Positions 5,482-7,413 of a stretch of 7,413 nucleotides of DNA are shown piece after piece. Position 1 is the first letter of the stretch. Every line of letters begins with the position of its first letter. The stretch is from positions 1 to 7,413 of the forward strand of contig CAVFFT010000064.1 of the NCBI GenBank assembly GCA_963621885.1, given 5' to 3'. The notes under the pieces were generated by a model that worked only from the letters and a program-made list of their open reading frames with translations, was not told where the DNA came from and ran no database searches. The translations under genes were made by a program, and so were the position numbers. The DNA comes from UMGS1519 sp963621885 (GTDB lineage: Bacteria > Actinomycetota > Coriobacteriia > Coriobacteriales > Eggerthellaceae).

Positions 5482-7379
5482 CGCGCCACCTCCAGCGGCG
5501 GTTCCACGCCAGGCTTTATCGCATCGAAGGCGCACAAGGGCACACACAAGCCGCAGCCGTTGCAGGTATTGGCATCCACGCGCACCACACGCGCTTCCGC
5601 GTCGAAAGACAACGCGGGGCAGCCAATCTCCTTCAAGCACCGCTTGCAGCCAGTGCAGGTATCCGCATCAATCGTGACAGGCTTTCCCGGCGGCACAAGC
5701 GAAATGCACGGCGCCTTGAAAATGACCGCGGAGGGTCCTTCGAAATCGATAGCCTCGCGAGCTGCGGCAACCGCCTCTTCCAGATGGTAGGGATTCGCCT
5801 TCGTCACGCACTCATAGCCAATCGCGCGCAGAATCGCCTCAATGGAAACCGGCTTGCTACGCTTACCCATCAGGGTCTCGCCCGTGCCAGGATGCGGCTG
5901 GCTGCCCGTCATGGCCGTCGTGGAATTGTCGAGCACGACCACCGTAATGTCATGCTGGTTGTAGAAGGCGTTCACAACGCCCGGCAGACCGCTCGCGAAG
6001 AAGGTCGAGTCGCCCACGAAGGCCAGATGCTTCGATTCCGGCTGCGTCGCGGCAAAACCCTGCGCCATGCTGATGCCCGCGCCCATGCACAGGCAGGTGT
6101 CCACCGCATTCAGCGGCGCGGCGTTGCCCAAGGTGTAGCAGCCGATGTCGCCCGAAAACTCCGACGGGCGCTTGCCCACCGCCTGCTTGCAGGCATAGAA
6201 GCTGCCGCGGTGCGGACAGCCCGGACAAAGTACCGGCGGGCGAGCCGGCAGCGGCGCCGTCGCCTCCAGCGCCTCCTCCTGCTTCTGGGCGAGTCCCAGA
6301 TCGCCCAAGCCCAGGAAATCGGCGATCTGCACCGTCAGAATATCTGTCGAGTTCTCGCCTCGCGTGAGCGTCGTGCCCGTCGTCTTGCCAAAGACATCGA
6401 AACTCGCATGCGCGCGGCCGGCGAAGGCCAGCAGCTCATCTTCCAGGAAATGATCAAGCTCCTCAAGCACGATAATGCGCTCGAGGCCGTCGGCGAAGCG
6501 CGCGACCGTCTCCGTGGGGAACGGATACGGCGTGCCCACTTGCAGGAAGCGATAACCGGGAACCGCAACACCTTGCTGCGCCGCCTCGTTCTCAATCACG
6601 CGAAGAGCCTCACGCGCATAGGCGCTCGATATGCCACCCGCAAGAATGCCCACGCGGGGCTCGCCGGCGCCACCCTCGAACGAGGGGTTGAAATCGCCGA
6701 AAACGTTTTCGCTATAATCGCGCGCTATCTCCACGAGGCGCTCGTTCACTTCGCCATGGCCCGCGTAGGCGCGCGGCGGGAAGATGACCCATTTCGGGTC
6801 CTTCTCGAAGCCCTCGGCGGGAATGGGACGCGCCTGCGTGCGTTCCGGCACTTCGAAGAAGGCCGATGCGTGGCATACGCGCGTGGTCGGACGGAAGATG
6901 ACGGGCGTGTGGTAACGCTCGGAAATCTCATAAGCCGCCTGCATCATGGCGAAACCCTGCTCGGGCGTCGCCGGATCAAGCACCGGAACCTTCGCGAAGC
7001 TCGCATAGCGGCGGGTGTCCTGCTCGGTCTGGCTGGAAATGGGACCGGGATCGTCGGCCACCAGCAACACGGTGCCGCCCTTCACGCCCACGTAGTTCAG
7101 GCTCATCAGCGGGTCAGACGCCACATTCATGCCCACCATCTTGCAGGTGAACAAAGTGCGCGCGCCCGTATAGGCAGCGCCCGCCAGCAGGCCAAGCGCG
7201 ATCTCCTCGTTGCTCGACCATTCCACATGAACGCCCTCGGCCACGCCTGCCGCATGGCGCTTCGCGATAGTCTCGATAACCTCGCTTGATGGCGTTCCCG
7301 GGTAACCCGCGACGACATCAACCCCCGCTTCGAGCGCCGCAAGCCCGAAGGCCTCATTGCCCATCAAGAGCTTCTTCAT
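5478..7379 (-). CDS. iorA: Indolepyruvate:ferredoxin oxidoreductase, alpha subunit
   Basis: A 633-residue large subunit of IOR, of usual length, cytoplasmic and oxygen-sensitive by family. The N-terminal pyrimidine-binding domain starts with MGNEAFGLAALEAGV and GYPGTPSSE (25-33). The TPP-binding half has CPGCPHRG (385-392), GDIGCYTLG (410-418), GDSTFF (456-461) and DNSTTAMTG with QPHPGTG (484-500). The C-terminal ferredoxin-like domain holds two [4Fe-4S] motifs: C575, C578, C581, C587 with a five-residue last gap, as in other IorA proteins, and C606, C609, C612, C616, where Ala replaces the usual Pro after the last Cys. Substrates are indolepyruvate, phenylpyruvate or 4-hydroxyphenylpyruvate. 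The ATG at 7379 follows AGAGGAG 4 bases upstream. It is the first visible gene of iorA-iorB, with paaK after a gap; anything upstream lies beyond the window. Confidence 0.95.
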   Translation of the reverse strand: MKKLLMGNEAFGLAALEAGVDVVAGYPGTPSSEVIETIAKRHAAGVAEGVHVEWSSNEEIALGLLAGAAYTGARTLFTCKMVGMNVASDPLMSLNYVGVKGGTVLLVADDPGPISSQTEQDTRRYASFAKVPVLDPATPEQGFAMMQAAYEISERYHTPVIFRPTTRVCHASAFFEVPERTQARPIPAEGFEKDPKWVIFPPRAYAGHGEVNERLVEIARDYSENVFGDFNPSFEGGAGEPRVGILAGGISSAYAREALRVIENEAAQQGVAVPGYRFLQVGTPYPFPTETVARFADGLERIIVLEELDHFLEDELLAFAGRAHASFDVFGKTTGTTLTRGENSTDILTVQIADFLGLGDLGLAQKQEEALEATAPLPARPPVLCPGCPHRGSFYACKQAVGKRPSEFSGDIGCYTLGNAAPLNAVDTCLCMGAGISMAQGFAATQPESKHLAFVGDSTFFASGLPGVVNAFYNQHDITVVVLDNSTTAMTGSQPHPGTGETLMGKRSKPVSIEAILRAIGYECVTKANPYHLEEAVAAAREAIDFEGPSAVIFKAPCISLVPPGKPVTIDADTCTGCKRCLKEIGCPALSFDAEARVVRVDANTCNGCGLCVPLCAFDAIKPGVEPPLEVAR

Positions 7380-7413
7380 CTATCTCCTCTGTCCTATCTC
7401 CATACGCGCAACA
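7380..7413 (-). promoter_or_regulatory. iorA ribosome binding site with duplicated GGAGATAG
   Basis: Reading leftwards, GGAGATAG appears twice, separated by six bases (GACAGA), and the second copy ends right at the ATG. The AGAGGAG within it is the likely Shine-Dalgarno sequence. The promoter itself is not in view. Confidence 0.6.

Noticed and set aside
5784..7289. 501-codon plus-strand open frame
   Set aside because: It is antisense to iorA, which has complete TPP and iron-sulphur motifs. It is an Arg/Ala-rich shadow.
1..7413. CRISPR array, tRNA, rRNA, insertion sequence or defence system
   Set aside because: No regularly spaced repeats, cloverleaf or rRNA-like sequence, transposase or nuclease gene was found on either strand.

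Overview
The window is about 7.4 kb of gene-dense, GC-rich bacterial DNA. It carries an anaerobic, ferredoxin-linked aromatic acid pathway: indolepyruvate:ferredoxin oxidoreductase plus an AMP-forming aryl-CoA ligase. High GC, short G-rich ribosome binding sites and this gene content suggest an anaerobic actinobacterium of the Coriobacteriia/Eggerthellales type. That placement is an inference from style, not from a database match.

Layout. The left end (1-237) is non-coding DNA downstream of a sodium:solute symporter gene read leftwards (238-1881). Upstream of the symporter, on the same strand, is a 31-codon ORF (2058-2153) ending in five consecutive Tyr codons, one Leu codon and a stop. It is followed by inverted repeats (1985-2058) and looks like an attenuator leader peptide. 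Two genes read rightwards: a 96-residue protein with a small CxxC/HxxxH motif (2280-2570) and a PaaI-type hotdog thioesterase (2688-3107). A strong, probably bidirectional terminator (3265-3290) separates them from a leftward cluster whose gene order is iorA (5478-7379), iorB (4861-5481, overlapping iorA by ATGA) and a phenylacetate-CoA ligase paralogue (3399-4637), which seems to have its own promoter.

How the genes may work together. IorAB interconverts arylpyruvates and arylacetyl-CoA with ferredoxin, and the ligase interconverts arylacetates and arylacetyl-CoA. The pathway could run as aromatic amino acid oxidation, or in reverse as salvage of arylacetates into aromatic amino acids, as known for IOR in methanogens. 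The thioesterase could hydrolyse arylacetyl-CoA. The Tyr-rich leader ahead of the symporter suggests that import is tied to tyrosyl-tRNA charging, which would fit import of tyrosine or an aryl precursor. This link is a hypothesis.

A second pattern is that several gene 3' ends recur as imperfect direct repeats covering the stop codon, just beyond the gene. It is clear for the symporter, the 96-residue protein and iorB, and weak for the ligase.
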